Notes: a model not told the origin generated them from the sequence alone. DNA of 64,000 nucleotides from Candidula unifasciata (GCA_905116865.2 CAJHNH020000200.1:276431-340430); one strand, 5' to 3'; positions 1-12,125 are shown, numbered from the stretch's first letter. A program made the numbers and translations.

Positions 1-620
1 CTTGGTCTTTGGTATTCTGGATCAATTCTACTAATGATATTCCTAGATGCCATTGTCTTAAGCCATCCACCATAATTTATCTTAGTCTGCCCCTGCCTCT
101 TCTACCAGTGGTTTTTTCCAGTCGTCACGATATTTTCCAGTGCTCCTTTTCTCATCACATGACCAAAGAACTTCGTCTGTCTCCTTCTCCTTATATTTGA
201 AATATTCTTCTTTCATCAGCCATTTCCAGCCCGGCTCTCTAGCGGAATTGGCTAAACCGGATTTCGCGGAGACCGGGTGACGTACTCCTTGTGGTCCGGG
301 TTCAATCCCGGGGGTAGGCAGGAAAGCCACATTTTCTCCCAGATTTACGGTAATTACAATGGAATCAAGGCCGAAAGGTTGCGATATCCATAATACCGAG
401 CCTAAGGGTTAACAACTCATGGTTTCTGGATACTAAAACAAACATCAGCCATTTCCAGACATTCAATGTGATTACTCTGGCAGTCCAAGGTATTCTCAAC
501 ATTCTTCTCCATAACCACATCTGAGTTGCCTCCAAACTCCACACTCTTAATTTGTTTGCTTGCACTCCACGACTCACTAGCTCCCTCTTTGGTTGAATGT
601 GACGATTTTTGTTCTTTAAC
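1..620 (-). mobile_element. LINE 3' part, split by a SINE A
   Basis: On the minus strand, 620-459 encodes the end of a non-LTR reverse transcriptase (residues like LEATQMWLWRRMLRIPWTAR). 213-1 encodes the following C-terminal tail with the FGHVMR motif and a degenerate RGR-type basic stretch. The two parts are separated by a SINE at 230-442. Stops and frameshifts are present, so this is a dead fragment. The family is known from its C-terminal motif only; the clade is not assigned. Confidence 0.8.
230..442 (+). mobile_element. SINE family A, full length, tRNA-derived
   Basis: A 213-bp insertion flanked by a perfect 16-bp target duplication, CATCAGCCATTTCCAG, at 214-229 and 443-458. The head is tRNA-like: an A-box-like stretch near 239-251 and a B box (ggttcaatccc) near 298-308. 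The body ends in 'tactaaaacaaa'. A second copy at 51979-52196 shares the whole length, so both ends of the family are defined. It sits inside a minus-strand LINE. Confidence 0.93.
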
Positions 621-704
621 AAAACAACAAAACACAGCGGCTAACACCACTGTCAAAATCAGCGCGAAACTATCTGCTGACAGAAAGAGTGCTGCACATG
701 GGCT

Positions 705-985
705 AATTAGCGGCGTCCGTGGCTTAGGCGTTGCCAGTCCGACTCGTAATCCCAGCGTACCACGATCGAAACCCACTGCAAGCTGCGTGGATTTTTGTCA
801 TGGTATGGGGCGACTCAGCCTAATATGGGTACCAGGATGGCTGTCCTGAGAAAGTAAAGACGGCCGGCGTAATGCTGACCACATTACCCACCTAGTGCCG
901 ATGGTCTGTACAAATATGGTGGCTTTTCCCATATGCCCGATGCGCCTAAATGCGTGAAAGGGATCTTTACTTTTACTTTTTACAA
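705..985 (+). mobile_element. Mosaic SINE: C-like head, B-like body
   Basis: 712-800 resembles the tRNA-like head of SINE C (gtggcttaggcgttgc...). From about 815 the sequence is SINE B body: 'gggtacc', 'aagtaaagacggccggcgtaatgctgaccacat', and the B 3' end with a TTTACTTTTAC tail. It may be a chimeric SINE or two truncated SINEs side by side. It is diverged, so the junction is not exact. Confidence 0.6.
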
Positions 986-1240
986 GGGCTATCTACTGAA
1001 CCTGAAAAAAGAGCGAGCTAAAAATGCAAAGAAGAAGAAGAAAAAGAAGGAGATGGGGGGGGGGGTAGGATAGGAAGAAGAAGAAGCAGCAGAAGAAGAT
1101 CTATCCAATCTATCCAACTATCTATCTATCCATCCACATCCATCCATCTATCCATCCATCCACCTAACCTCCTATCCATCCATCCACCACACCTTCCATC
1201 CATCCATCTATTCATCCATCCATTCACCTGCCGCAGAATC
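985..1240. repeat. AAG-rich tail and (ATCC)n simple repeat
   Basis: 985-1050 is the reverse complement of about 3630-3705 (ctatctgctgaacctgaaaa...gcgagct...atgcaaag followed by AAG). This suggests the 3' end of one retroelement family with an (AAG)n tail in two orientations. It is followed by a degenerate CCAT/ATCC tetranucleotide repeat to 1235. Confidence 0.7.
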
Positions 1241-1640
1241 ACACCTGGTGTGCCGTAGTTTTGAAGCCCCAAATTCACACGTAAGAGAACACAACCGAAG
1301 AATATCCTACAGCAACTCTTGTTGTTTACTTAGGAAATTAAAACCATAAGGCTAGCGGTGCAAAGGCCCTGCAAAGTAATAATTTAATTCGCCCACATCG
1401 GTGCATACGAATGGGTGCCGGGCATAGGAATAAATCTATAGCTTATGTAGAATAGCAGATGGATCGATGACAAACGAACGCATAAACTTAAGAGTAGTGA
1501 CAAAGACATCAATACCCGGTGTAACTCTGCTGTGGGCAAATACTTGGGGAGGGGGGGGGGTCTATGGTGTGTTAACAAACGTTGGTGAGTTCGGGAAATG
1601 CGTGAAGAATAGGAGGGGCGTGAGAGAGGAGGATAGTGAG
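1241..1640. other. No recognised feature
   Basis: Nothing recognisable on either strand apart from a run of G at about 1551-1560. No splice-flanked exon-like frame was found. Confidence 0.5.
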
Positions 1641-2100
1641 GGAAGGGCCAATGAATGGATGGATTGATGAATGGATGGGTGATTGGTTGGCTGCATGGAT
1701 GGGTGGATGGATAAATGGATGGATGGATTGATGGATCGAGAGAGGTGAATAAATGTATGGATGGGTGGGTGCCTGTTGGATGACTGATTGAGTGAATATG
1801 TTGATTCGTAGATGGATGGATCAATGGATAGACGGGTGGTTGGTTGAGTGTATGGATAGGTGGATGGATGAATAGATGGATGAATCAGTGGGCCGAGGAA
1901 GGGATGGATGGAGGGGTGGGTAGGTAGATAGATGGATGGATGGGTGGGTGGGTGGTTGGATGATGGATTGGTGGGTGGGTGAATGCATAGATGGATGGAT
2001 AGATGAATTGGTGGATGAATGGATGTGTGGTTGGTTGGCTGGGTGAATAGATAGATGTACGGATGGATGGGTGAATGAGCGGATGGATTGATAGATGTCA
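1640..2100. repeat. Degenerate (TGGA)n array
   Basis: About 460 bp of irregular GGAT/TGGA tetranucleotides with TGGG and TGAA variants. The minus strand reads as long Ser/Ile/His/Pro-rich frames, which is an effect of the repeat and not a gene. A similar array lies at 11305-11720. Confidence 0.9.
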
Positions 2101-3450
2101 CATATCACTCCTGTCACGTGCCTGATATAAGGATTTCTCCTTCAGAACCAACAGCACTCAGAAATAATTATGTTGAGTCGTTTGGCTCGTATTGGTCTAA
2201 GGGATTCCCCGTGGCCAATATACGCTCAACTTATTTCTGGAGTAGGGCAACTCAAGTATTGGCACTACAAAATATATCTGTATATGAATACAATATTCCT
2301 AGGCACACTTGGCTGGACACCCCCACTACTTACTAAAGAAAGCCCCCAGGTTATGATAGTTCATTATCATAACCATGTTAACACATATAATATTTATGAC
2401 TCATACACACAACAATACTAAACACTTAGAAAGGTGAAATAGAGACACCTAAGTCAGCCATGAAAATGAATGCATGTAATCAATACAACATATATATACA
2501 TATAATAGTGAAACAGATGCCAGATCTTGGTGGATGGATGCCAGAATACAATGACTAGAATCAACCAAAGCTAAACAGTCAGAAAGTCCTGGAGGAAGCA
2601 CATCTTGTCATCATCGGATTACATTGGAGCTGTGGGGAATATAGCAACATGGAAACAAACTGGCACTTATCCTCTTTCTATCGTTGATGCTTCCCTCAGC
2701 TCCTGATGATTCGACTGTCTGTGAATCTGGTAACTCTGCTTCAAATGGATCAGGCAGTGGAAGAGTACCTCACCATAGAGGACACAGCAACTGTACCGGT
2801 ACTCAGCAAGTCTCTCCCACCAGTCAGGTCACAACACTGTCTCTGGGCTACACCAAGCTCTTGCACTGTTAGGCTGTTTGGGGTATATGGCGCCCAATAG
2901 TGATGATGTCATGAACTTCACAAATGGTAGCTGGTGGGTAGTTGGGTGATAGGTTGGTTGGTAATTGGTTGATGGGTTGATTAGTGGGTGTTGGTTGGAC
3001 TGTGATTTTTCTGCCAGCTCTTCACAAAGGTTTCATCCCAAGCATAGGAAAAGTCCTCGACACTACAGACCGCCTTCTGAAATTGAAATTTGCTGGCGTC
3101 GATGCATACATCTGAACGCTAGGAAAGCCGGCAGACACAATGCCGCAAAAATTCAAGTCAGGCGTCGGTAAGAAGAAGTTCCTTGTATACATGAGCAAGG
3201 AGTAAACCGGTTTCTAAGAATAGTTAAATAACTCCATCAATATTTATCAAATAGTTGTAAATTTGAAAATGACGCTAAGTCAAAGTAACTAGAAGATGTA
3301 GATATTATAATTTTGTCCGATAAAGGCGTATATCGAGGGGACTATATACCTTCCCGGACGAGTCCAAGTTTGAAAGTTGTGTCGAGCACAGGTAATACAG
3401 GTCCTGACTCTTATATGGGTGATGCGTAATGGCTTGTCATTCCTTGACAT
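2101..3450. other. No recognised gene; unique-looking sequence
   Basis: No family recognised. 2935-3000 is a degenerate GGTTGG/GGTGGT stretch. Open frames are short and show no known domain. Confidence 0.5.
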
Positions 3451-3514
3451 AGATCAATGGACAAACAGACAGACAGGCAAATGAATCGACAGACCTATGT
3501 TTTCGACATCACCA

Positions 3515-3705
3515 TCTTCTTCTTCTTCTTCTTTTTCTCCTCCTTCTTCTTCTTCTTCTTCTTCTTCTTCTTCTTCTTCTTCTTCTTCTTCTTCTTCTTC
3601 TTCTGCTTTTTCTTCTTACCCTCCTCCTTCTCCTTCTGTTTCTTCTTCCTCTTTGCATTTTCAGCTCGCTTTTTGTTTTCAGGTTCAGCAGATAGCCAGT
3701 GTGCA
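3515..3705. repeat. (TTC)n with retroelement 3' end
   Basis: About 90 bp of TTC repeats from 3515 to 3605, then imperfect TTC/TCC. 3630-3705 is the inverted partner of 985-1050. This is most simply an antisense retroelement end whose (AAG)n tail has expanded. Confidence 0.75.
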
Positions 3706-4020
3706 ACCCCGTGTAACTGTAAATGACAGACACGATTATACATACCAATGTTTCAAGGCGGGATAACCCCATATCTGATTGCGCTGGATCCTTCATTGTT
3801 CAACATCATCATCATTATCATCCAGTGCCTCGCTCGGCTGTCGTGGGCGATCATGCTTCTTCGCAACTTTCGATTTGTAACACTATATATCAGTTCCTAT
3901 ATTGGCACCTTTCTATAGCATGACAAAGGGCTGTCAACCATGTTTTTCTAACTGTCTGTCTCTTATCTCTCTCTCTTCATACATCTTAATAGTGCCATGC
4001 GTTTCAGTTTTTCGTTTCTT

Positions 4021-4400
<380 letters not shown>

Positions 4401-4972
4401 CCTTGTTATAATTTGTTTAAACGATCTTTCTCAATTAATATTACATGCACTGAAACGTGGAAATAACGAAGCGTCACCCTGAAGCGGAAAATTGAAACAT
4501 AATATAAAATCCTTAAAAAAAACGACTCAAATCATTTAGGAGTTAATTGCCTCATACGTCACGCTTTGTAAGTAAAGATTAGTATTTTTATTATTATTAT
4601 ATGTTTAGGTCCGCTCCCTACTATCAACCTGACACAGTGACCCAATAAATCAAATGTCCCATGTCAGACCAGAGAAAACAAATTCCCGATCCTCGATTTA
4701 ACTTTTTGGCTCAAGCAGTTTGCTATGCTGTTCTTGGTTTCCACTCAACAATACATAAACATTTGAACAGGGCGTCCCGAAAGTTTGTATGCATAAGAAA
4801 AATATCACTGCTTTGAAAACATTGTAAAGCGCGTCCTCAACTGTTGAAGACTACATATAATCACAGCGGGAGTTGTAATGGTGATGGTGCTTTGTTTGTT
4901 TTTCCTATGTGTGGAAACTTATAGGACAGACAATCTGTAGAACACTGTGTTTAATGTTGTCTGAATTTAAAG
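4401..4972. other. No recognised feature
   Basis: AT-rich, unique-looking sequence. No domain, RNA gene or transposon end recognised. Confidence 0.45.
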
Positions 4973-5076
4973 CAATGGCAAACTACTGGACGTAAATTTG
5001 CCTAGAAGAACCACACAACAGCCAGGGGCTGTTGGGTTTGGTTCTGCAACGTCCTGTAAAGGCTACGCAACTAACC
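4973..5076 (+). mobile_element. SINE C, 5'-truncated
   Basis: Carries only the 3' half shared by all C copies: 'aatggcaaactactggacgt', 'aaatttgcctagaa', 'ggttctgcaacgtcctgtaaagg' and 'tacgcaactaacc'. The tRNA-like head is missing, as expected after 5' truncation during target-primed reverse transcription. Confidence 0.9.
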
Positions 5077-5151
5077 TATGTTTGAATTTGGAATTAAGTT
5101 TGGAACCACAAGAAAGCACTATGAGAGTAAAAATAAGTAAAAATTGAATTA

Positions 5152-5416
5152 ACCTCCTAACCACGCCTTCAGACGTACTGGGTATATAGGGCTAGACCCA
5201 TATTTTAAAGACCAATCGGCACTTAGTGGGTGATGTGGTTAACATCCCGCCAGCCTCCTTTACTTCTCACGACTTTACCTGGAACCGACTCGAAGCTGGA
5301 TAGATCTTGTAGCCCAGGCCATTTCTGAAAAAAAAAAGTCCGGATCCAGCAGGACCCGAACCGATGACCTTCCGATCCGTAGGCAAGCACCTAGCCGCTA
5401 CACCACGGGGGCTTCC
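5152..5416 (-). mobile_element. SINE B, near full length
   Basis: Antisense copy. Reading minus, the head near 5416-5340 has the A-box-like 'gtgtagcggctaggtgc' and a B-box-like 'gggtcctgctgg' region. The conserved body follows ('gaagtaaaggaggctggcgggatg', 'ttaaccacatcacccac', 'gtgccgattgg') and the 3' end 'gcgtggttagg'. The inverse of this head lies upright at 50244. Confidence 0.88.
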
Positions 5417-5829
5417 CGAATAAGGATCCAGCATGTGTACAACCAGCAAGCCGAGATAACAGTCAGTATCAACACATTACAATATTTTATGCGGGATGAA
5501 TGAATGAATGAATCAATAAAGAACTGATATCATTGCACTCAGGACATTTCCACCGGTAGTCCGTCTCCTCTAGCAGTAGCCAACGAAGATGCGACATGCT
5601 AACAGTACTAGCTACAGCCTGTTTGAACGTTTGCCCATGTTTTCACCTCAGTACTGAATTTCACCCAGAACCTTCATTCACCCCCAGCTGAATGAGTCCT
5701 TTCATGTACGAATTCTCTGTTCTACAGCCCTGTCTATTTGATCCCAAAGAGCCTTCGATATTGGGCATCTATGGGTTTAACCCATGGACATACCTTTTAC
5801 AGGACAGGGGGTTTATTCTAAAATTAGAA
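5417..5829. other. Mostly unrecognised; short (TGAA)n
   Basis: A short tetranucleotide run, TGAATGAATGAA, lies near 5497-5512. The rest shows no recognisable feature. Confidence 0.4.
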
Positions 5830-6115
5830 TATGATTTGAAAGAAACTGACGCACGAAGAGAACGGATTGCCCACATCAGAAAGTGATAGTCTACATTTTT
5901 GGGTCATTTAATGAGGAGAAAGCGAATACATCGTGACAGTAGGAAAGTTGGAGGGGAGAAGAGGCAGAGAGAGACCGAGAGAAAAGATTCTTGACAGTTT
6001 AACATCATAGCATGGAGGATCATCTGTGTCAAAGCTGACTGAAAGTACATCAGACAGAAGGTTGCGGATATCGTCATGATTACCAACGCCACATGGCATG
6101 GTCTTTAAAAAGAAG
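5830..6115 (+). mobile_element. LINE C-terminal tail fragment
   Basis: Plus-strand frames carry 'LGHLMRRK' near 5901-5925, then a basic GEKRQRE-type stretch, and end with 'VADIVMITNATWHG' near 6063-6100. This is the usual order of the C-terminus of a non-LTR reverse transcriptase. Frames are broken. Confidence 0.7.
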
Positions 6116-6140
6116 AAGGGTTTATTCGAACCCCTAAACT

Positions 6141-6166
6141 GGGACCCTGGGACATAACAGGGTCCC
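6141..6166. repeat. Perfect 9-bp hairpin
   Basis: GGGACCCTG (6141-6149) pairs with CAGGGTCCC (6158-6166) across an 8-nt loop. No T run follows and no function is claimed. Confidence 0.6.
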
Positions 6167-6354
6167 TATTACATAAAGAACTAACTAACTAGCACGTGAG
6201 ACAGAAAGCTGTAGACATGTATGAAGAACCTGGCATGGACGAGGAGACTAAACTTGTGAAACAGAAAACAATCAACCAATTTAAATCTCATTACTCACCT
6301 TTGCATAATCATTATCATCATCGGCTTCTGGGTCGTATCGCTCAGCAGAAACTG

Positions 6355-6535
6355 TAATGATAATAAAAATAATATTAATAAATAATAATAAAGATGATGA
6401 TAATAATAATAATAATGATAATAATAATATTGATGATGATGTTGATAATGATAATAATGATGATAATAATAATAATAATGACGATGATGATGATAATGAT
6501 AATAATAATGATAATAATGATAATAATAATACGCT
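6355..6535. repeat. (AAT/GAT)n trinucleotide array
   Basis: About 180 bp of mixed AAT, GAT and GAC triplets. Open in several frames because it is triplet-based. Confidence 0.92.
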
Positions 6536-6639
6536 TCAAAGCAAATTTAAAACAGGGACAGAGACAGAGAAAAGAAAACTATAATATTGGTTTATGAGCA
6601 GTAAAATTAATAAAATTCAAACACGGTCATCAGACAAGG

Positions 6640-7400
6640 GTGGGAAGAGATTCATGATTAGTAATGAGTGTCATCAAAGCAATCCGGACAGATCCAAAGA
6701 TGCTTCGATCACCTGAAGATTACCACATCCGATGACGCCTCTTCCATGTTGATCAATCAGAATGTTTTTTCCCCTTGGTGAAACGTTCATATCTGGCAAG
6801 TCCAGGTTTCACCCTTATATCCAACAGTGTGTATAATTTAAAAAAAAGTCGTGACAAGTGTCCTAATCCCCTTGTTGATATGTGCTGCGCATGGCATTGA
6901 TGACATGGCTTCTGTCCTGTACCCAGCCAGATACTATGTACTCTCGTTGCCTCCAACCCCCGCAAGAACAGGCCTAAAGATGAAGGTCAGGTAGATGGGA
7001 AAAGAGGGGGTGGGGGGGGGGGGGGGCGCAGAGATACAGAGGTGTGAGTTTTGAGTTGGATTATCTTCACAGCACTCCAGACACATCCATAGGTGCTCAG
7101 ATTCCTGTCTCAACATATTCATCAGCGTCGCGCTTTTCATAGTGCCAGTTCTACGCTGGTTGATAAGACCGTGTGCGTCCGGTGTGCTTCTCATGCTTGG
7201 CTGTGCCGATCCCAACTCTCGTATTCTTAGCAGTGATGTGGACACATGGCTTCCAAAATCCTCGGAACGTCCGATCTCTATAAGGGCATTGACAATGTCT
7301 GCACGATCCATGGGCCGGCTATCTTCAATTAATGTGGCACTAGTCGGTCCATCAGCTCTTGCATTACCAACAACACATGCATGCGCTGGGACAACTATTA
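6640..7400 (-). mobile_element. I-group-like LINE, RNase H C-terminus and end, two pieces
   Basis: 7400-7060 (minus) encodes the C-terminal part of an RNase H domain and the end of an RNase H-bearing LINE: a 'VPAHACVVGNARAD' segment matching the usual GHxGxxGNExAD, 'MDRADIVNAL', 'INQRRTGT' and 'SEHLWMC.ECCED'. 6760-6640 repeats the last part (SKHLWICPDCFDD), so two copies of the terminal region lie in the same direction. The 15148-15545 fragment belongs to the same family. Confidence 0.82.
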
Positions 7401-7405
7401 AGCTA

Positions 7406-7409
<4 letters not shown>

Positions 7410-7437
<28 letters not shown>
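7410..7437. repeat. (CA)n
   Basis: About 14 CA units inside or next to the minus-strand RNase H fragment. Confidence 0.95.
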
Positions 7438-7861
7438 AGAGAATTTTGCAAGGAATCAATCCACTATCTGTGTAACCAGCCTGCCTCAACCCGCGGGATT
7501 TTGCTCAAAGAACACTCAGCACACACATGCGGGAATAGTCCTGAGATCCCAGCCACATGAAAGCTTGTGTTACCGCCATCACCTCCATCGTCATGCTGCT
7601 GGAGGTCATGGAGAAGGCACCGATGACTTCTTGAACTGTTCTGCCTAAAGAGCCAGCTGTAAATATCCATGCACTCTTATGTCCTTGTTACAGATACAGA
7701 GAGAGGAGAGGGAGATGAGAAGAAAGAGAGAGACGAATGGGGGAATAAGGGAGAAGTGGGAGACAGATACAGAGGGGGGAGGAGGGTGGATAACGAGAGA
7801 GAAGGCGGGAGGGAGATAGAGATGAGAGAGCGGAAATACCAGGCGAATTTATTTTGTTTTA
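7438..7861. other. No gene; GA-rich stretch
   Basis: Unrecognised to about 7690, then a purine-rich GAGA/GGGA stretch to about 7835. Confidence 0.45.
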
Positions 7862-8075
7862 TTGTCTGTAAATACTGGCGGAAAGTTCTGGCTGTTCCTC
7901 TATCTCCGGACTTTATTTAGTCTTGTTCCGAATCTGAGCGTTGCGTGCACATCCGTTTAATAGATCTAATTTATATGTATGCAGATTGTTAGTTCCATGT
8001 CTCTCAGGCAGACGCACTCCGAATTAAAAAACGCCCCATATTAGTATACTCTTACGACACGCTTTATAAGTGTAT
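7862..8075 (+). repeat. Dispersed repeat E
   Basis: Matches 11863-12125, 39640-39915 and others: 'ggcggaaagttctg', 'ttgcgtgcacatccgttt', 'ctctcaggcagacgcactccga', 'cttacgacacgctt'. No tRNA-like box was identified, so its class is unknown. Confidence 0.8.
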
Positions 8076-8271
8076 TGGGGTCTTAGGTTTGCATCAATTC
8101 CTTACCTGATTTTCTTCTGTCTCTTGAGAGCTGAGAAACTGTGGAAGAAAACACAGAGCGGTTAAATCATAAGTTGAATCAATTGGAAAAATAAACATGT
8201 GGCTGCAAAGTATAGTGCTCCATATTAGTGGTCCTGTCGTGATATTTAATTCCCTCTATTATGAGCATTCA

Positions 8272-8557
8272 GTGTTGTATGGAGCAGAAAACATGGAGAA
8301 CAACTAAGGCAATTGCTAATAAACTACAAAGATTCATTAACTGGTGCCTGCGCAGAATAGAGGGAATTAAATGGTATGCTAGAATCACTAAGGTAGAGCT
8401 CTGGGAGAGAACTAAGTTCTAGTCGACCGAGAAATGAAAAAAAAGACGCTGGCGTTGGATAGGACACACGTTTAGAAAACCTGAGAACAATATAACTAAA
8501 ATGTCTTTTCGCTGGAACCACAGTGGCACATAAATAGAAGACCCCACCCTCCCCCCA

Positions 8558-8594
<37 letters not shown>

Positions 8595-8595
8595 C

Positions 8596-8627
<32 letters not shown>

Positions 8628-8759
8628 GAAGGGAGCTAAAGAGCGAAGTTAAAAGGATAAGTAGGACACGGGGAGAGCTACATGTGATAGCGAAGGATAG
8701 AACGACCTGGCCTGAGTTGGTTGAGGGCCCGTGCTCCACTTGGGAAAGAAGGTAGAAGA
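8272..8759 (+). mobile_element. 5'-truncated LINE with 14-bp target duplication
   Basis: Flanked by a perfect 14-bp direct repeat, ATTATGAGCATTCA, at 8258-8271 and 8760-8773. The insert encodes the end of a reverse transcriptase: 'YGAETWRTTKAIANKLQRF', 'CLRRIEGIKW', 'RRWRWIGHTFRKPENNITK'. After a (CA)n tract the tail 'RRELKSEV...DRTTWPELVEG' follows. Truncation and target duplication together show target-primed insertion. Confidence 0.9.
8563..8624. repeat. (CA)n inside a LINE
   Basis: CA repeat with one TCC interruption, lying inside the C-terminal coding part of the LINE at 8272-8759. Confidence 0.95.
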
Positions 8760-8885
8760 ATTATGAGCATTCAATAGTCACTGGATGTCTGTAATGTAAC
8801 AGTTGATAACAATACAACTAGAATGTCCTTGTACTGGGGATCGACATCGTCAAAGAAATCAAAGGCAGATCACGAAACATCCGAA

Positions 8886-9050
8886 ATTGTGTAGCGGCTA
8901 GACGCTTTCCTGCGGATCTGAAGGTCATCAGTTCAGTTCCTAATGTAGCCGGACTTTATTTTATAAATGACCTTGGCTTCCAGGTCAACCCAGCTATAAA
9001 TCAGTAACAGGTACAGTCCTGAGAAGTAAAGGCGGCAGTCGTTTTTAATA
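8886..9050 (+). mobile_element. SINE B, 3'-incomplete
   Basis: Upright head 'gtgtagcggctagacgc', 'gcggatctgaaggtcat', then body 'ggtacagtcctgagaagtaaaggcggc'. The similarity stops near 9040, before the usual 3' end. Confidence 0.82.
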
Positions 9051-9589
9051 ACATGATGATAAATAGGCAGGTAGTGAATAGATGGGTGGGCGGGCGTAGA
9101 TTTAGTCGACTCGCACGACATGCAAGTAGGCAGTGGATCTTTTCTTGCCCCCCTCCCCCTTTTCTTTTCTCACAATGAGGCATGACACACACGGGGACAA
9201 CTGAAACTAACTGGTATGTTGGAATTAGAAAACTGTGTTCATAACCCCAGACGCCAACTGGCAAGCCACGGCAGCCAAATTTCAGACCCATGCATAAAAC
9301 CTGCGATGGGGGAAAAGGGGGGAAGGGGGGGGGGGGATGTCCCCATGGCAAAGTCAAGTTGTTTGCCTGGCACACTAAAGGTCGTGTGCTCGTTTTCACG
9401 GTCGTGTCGTTCAGTTCACCAGTAGTCGATGTCTTACGGAGATCGATTAGGATCGTTGCTGAGTTATGGAGTTGGTGCTTTTTGTGACGCTCACAGACAG
9501 CGAACAGTCGTTTCCTGGAGAGCCATATGAATTAATTTAGTGCAATTAGGTCAGTCCTCTTGACTTGAACTTTATATAATACGAGATCT
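9051..9589. other. No recognised feature; G tract
   Basis: Contains a G-rich tract at about 9306-9336 (runs of four or more G) that could form a quadruplex. Otherwise unrecognised. Confidence 0.4.
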
Positions 9590-9780
9590 GCCGGCTTCTC
9601 AAAAACAACACTAAAGGGCTCAGTAGAGGAGAAGAGGCAGACCAAGAAAGAACTGGATACAGAACTTGATCGACTGGACAGGTCTTAGACATGCATTCAT
9701 GAAGTCCAAAGCATCCGACCGTCGAAGGTGGAGGGAGCTGATCATACAGAACAGCTGCTGTATGCGAAAGTCACTCTGGT
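9590..9780 (+). mobile_element. LINE C-terminal tail fragment
   Basis: Broken plus-strand frames read 'TTLKGSVEEKRQTKK' and then 'DRRRWRELI'-like residues near 9718-9745. This matches the basic and RRRWRE segments at the end of many non-LTR elements. Confidence 0.6.
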
Positions 9781-11304
9781 GTTTGAAGAACCAAGGAAGC
9801 TAGGACTTTGTGATGCATGGGTACACAAGGGTATTCATGCTGTGTTGGTGGGTTGTGATTGTAAATATTTGGGGCCACTGGAAGAGAGTAAAGCATGAGC
9901 CGCTGGGGAAACATGAGTGGCGTGAGGTCCATGACGGGCTTGCGGACATCACGGATTTTGTGGGATCTGTGGGGGTCAATAGCTCGAGAGGGTTGTGAGA
10001 TCTACGCGGAATTGACAGCAGGTGGAAAACCCATGCGGAGTTTGAGTCAGTCAGTCGCTTTCAGTCAGTCTGTGTGGACGTGTGCGCGAATTGTTTTAAG
10101 TCATGCGAACGCAAGGACTGTGTTGTGTGACAGTTTTAACAGTGTGGTTTTATTCTGTCAGAGCTCTTAATCTGTCTTGATGACTGTGGTGGATCACGAG
10201 TTGGACTTCACTATTCTGTCAGAGTGTTTTTCTAGAATGGACTTGCGTCGGCCATGTGTGTGGGGTCGGCAAAGTTGCGGCTATGTGGAGCGCTGGTTGA
10301 CGGGGTGTCTTTATGTGCTGCAGAAGGTACTGTAGGAATTGTGTGTGTGCGTTAACCAGCGTTGAGTTGTGATAGGGAGGTATTAGGAAGCTGGTCGGTG
10401 GTAGGGCGTAGTCCCTTTTTTGACACAGAGGTTGATCAGTGACAATTTAATAAGTGACTAGGTAGCAGACAGGAGGTCTGGATTCTTTTCGAAGTTGTGC
10501 ATCTACCTAGGGTTCTCGGGTGGCGGGGTCTCTTGGATAGGGTACCGTCAGAGGACTGTCACTGTGCATCACGCAGATGCATCTGCGCGATCAGGTGTGG
10601 GGATTATCCGTAGCAGGCACTCTGTACATATTTCGCTAGGGTATATTTTTTTTTTCCAATTTCACCGCCGAGTTGGGTGTACTTGGCAGAAGTGGTAGAT
10701 TGACAGTGGGGCATAAATCACCAATTCAACTTCATCGCAACATGCTCGTCCACAAAAAAGAGACTGATCGCTGGTTACGCGGTGACATGTAACCTGTGCC
10801 AGAGATATTGTGGTTGTCGACTTATTGTTTGTCTGGCTTATAGTGGTGCTCCCTGCTAAGCTGACCTTCCTTTAATCCAGTTATAATCACCATCAGCATG
10901 TGCAGGGCCAATTATACTGGGCGGTCATAGTTAACTGAGTGAACCCTGTGTGTATGTGTGGAAAACTGACATAACATTTCCCATAGATACTTGGTAAGCG
11001 TGCGGTACATCTCCCGATCATATGCTACAATTGCGACTGGTGACCCAACGATACGCAGTGATGATGATGACGACGATTATGATGATACATATAGAAGAGG
11101 ATCCAAGTGTATCGAGAAATGAGTGTTCTCAGCATCTACTAAATTACCTTCTTTATTTTTTCTTTCCTCTCACAAATGACTAATTACACAGGTGAACATC
11201 GTCTGATATTTAGTTTAGTGACAATAGGGAACACTAGTATAGAACACTTTATTCATCTCCTTCTCTCCCTGCCCCCTCTCCCGCTCCCTCTTTTGCAGAC
11301 AGAC
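9781..11304. other. Large unrecognised block
   Basis: No gene, SINE or LINE recognised on either strand. 'ttctgtcagag' occurs twice (about 10150 and 10212), and a short (GATGATGAC) run lies at 11058-11085. The composition looks like ordinary unique DNA. Old transposon remains cannot be excluded. Confidence 0.4.
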
Positions 11305-11720
11305 ATATTGCTGGATGGGTGCATGCATGCTTCGATGGGAAAATGATGGATGGATGGATGGATGGATGGATGGATGGATGGATGGATGTGTGATTGAATA
11401 AACGGATAAATTATGAATGGGTGGATGGGTGGGAGAATGGGTTTATGCATGGATGAGTGGATACATAAGTGAATGGATGGGTGGGTGGTTGGGTGAATGA
11501 ATGGGTGAATGATGAATGGATGGGTATGTTGACGCATGGATGCATAGATGGGTTGGCTTGGATGGTCTGGATAGTTTGGATGTATACATTAGTAGATTAA
11601 TGGATGATGAATGGAGCAATGGGTGGATGGAACTACAGATGGATTGATTCATCGATGAATGGACTCATAAATCGATCGATCAATAGTAGATGGACGGATG
11701 ATCGATGGATGAAGGGACTG
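11305..11720. repeat. Degenerate (TGGA)n array
   Basis: Perfect GGAT repeats at about 11347-11388, decaying into TGGG/TGAA variants on both sides. Same kind as 1640-2100. Confidence 0.9.
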
Positions 11721-11862
11721 ATAGACACTTTTTCAAACTCACTCTAAATTAAACAACATATTACGCATGAATGGTTTTGACCAGTTTAGACCAATATTTT
11801 AATATATTACCAAATGCACAGGTACCACAGCGCTTCTATAAACTTCTCCCTCCTCTTCGTTT

Positions 11863-12125
11863 ACTGGCTGTAAGCTCCAGCCGAAAGTCGGGGTTGTTTG
11901 TCCATTTGGGCTTTGGCTTTGTGCAAGGGCTTGAGTTTTGCGTTGACTGGCTTATTTGTGTGCAGCTGGTTGTTCCTTGCCTCTCCGGCAGATGCGCTCC
12001 GACTCTGAAGGAAGCTCTCCCAATTAGCCGACTCTCATGACATGCTTTTTTGGAGGGAGGCAGTGGGTCTATTCCTGTTCTACCCCACAACGGGGTCCCG
12101 GAACCCACACGGGAAGCTGATATAA
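11863..12125 (+). repeat. Dispersed repeat E, long copy
   Basis: One of the most complete E copies: 'ggctgtaagctcc', 'cctctccggcagatgcgctccgac', 'gactctcatgacatgctttttt', 'ggcagtgggtctattcctg', 'ccggaacccacac'. Related copies occur in both orientations across the window. Confidence 0.82.

Noticed and set aside
230..330. tRNA genes at the SINE heads
   Set aside because: A and B boxes are present, but the heads do not form a full cloverleaf with 3' acceptor pairing and occur as families with shared non-tRNA bodies and target duplications.
6141..6166. Intrinsic terminator
   Set aside because: The hairpin has no following T run, and such terminators are not expected in animal DNA.
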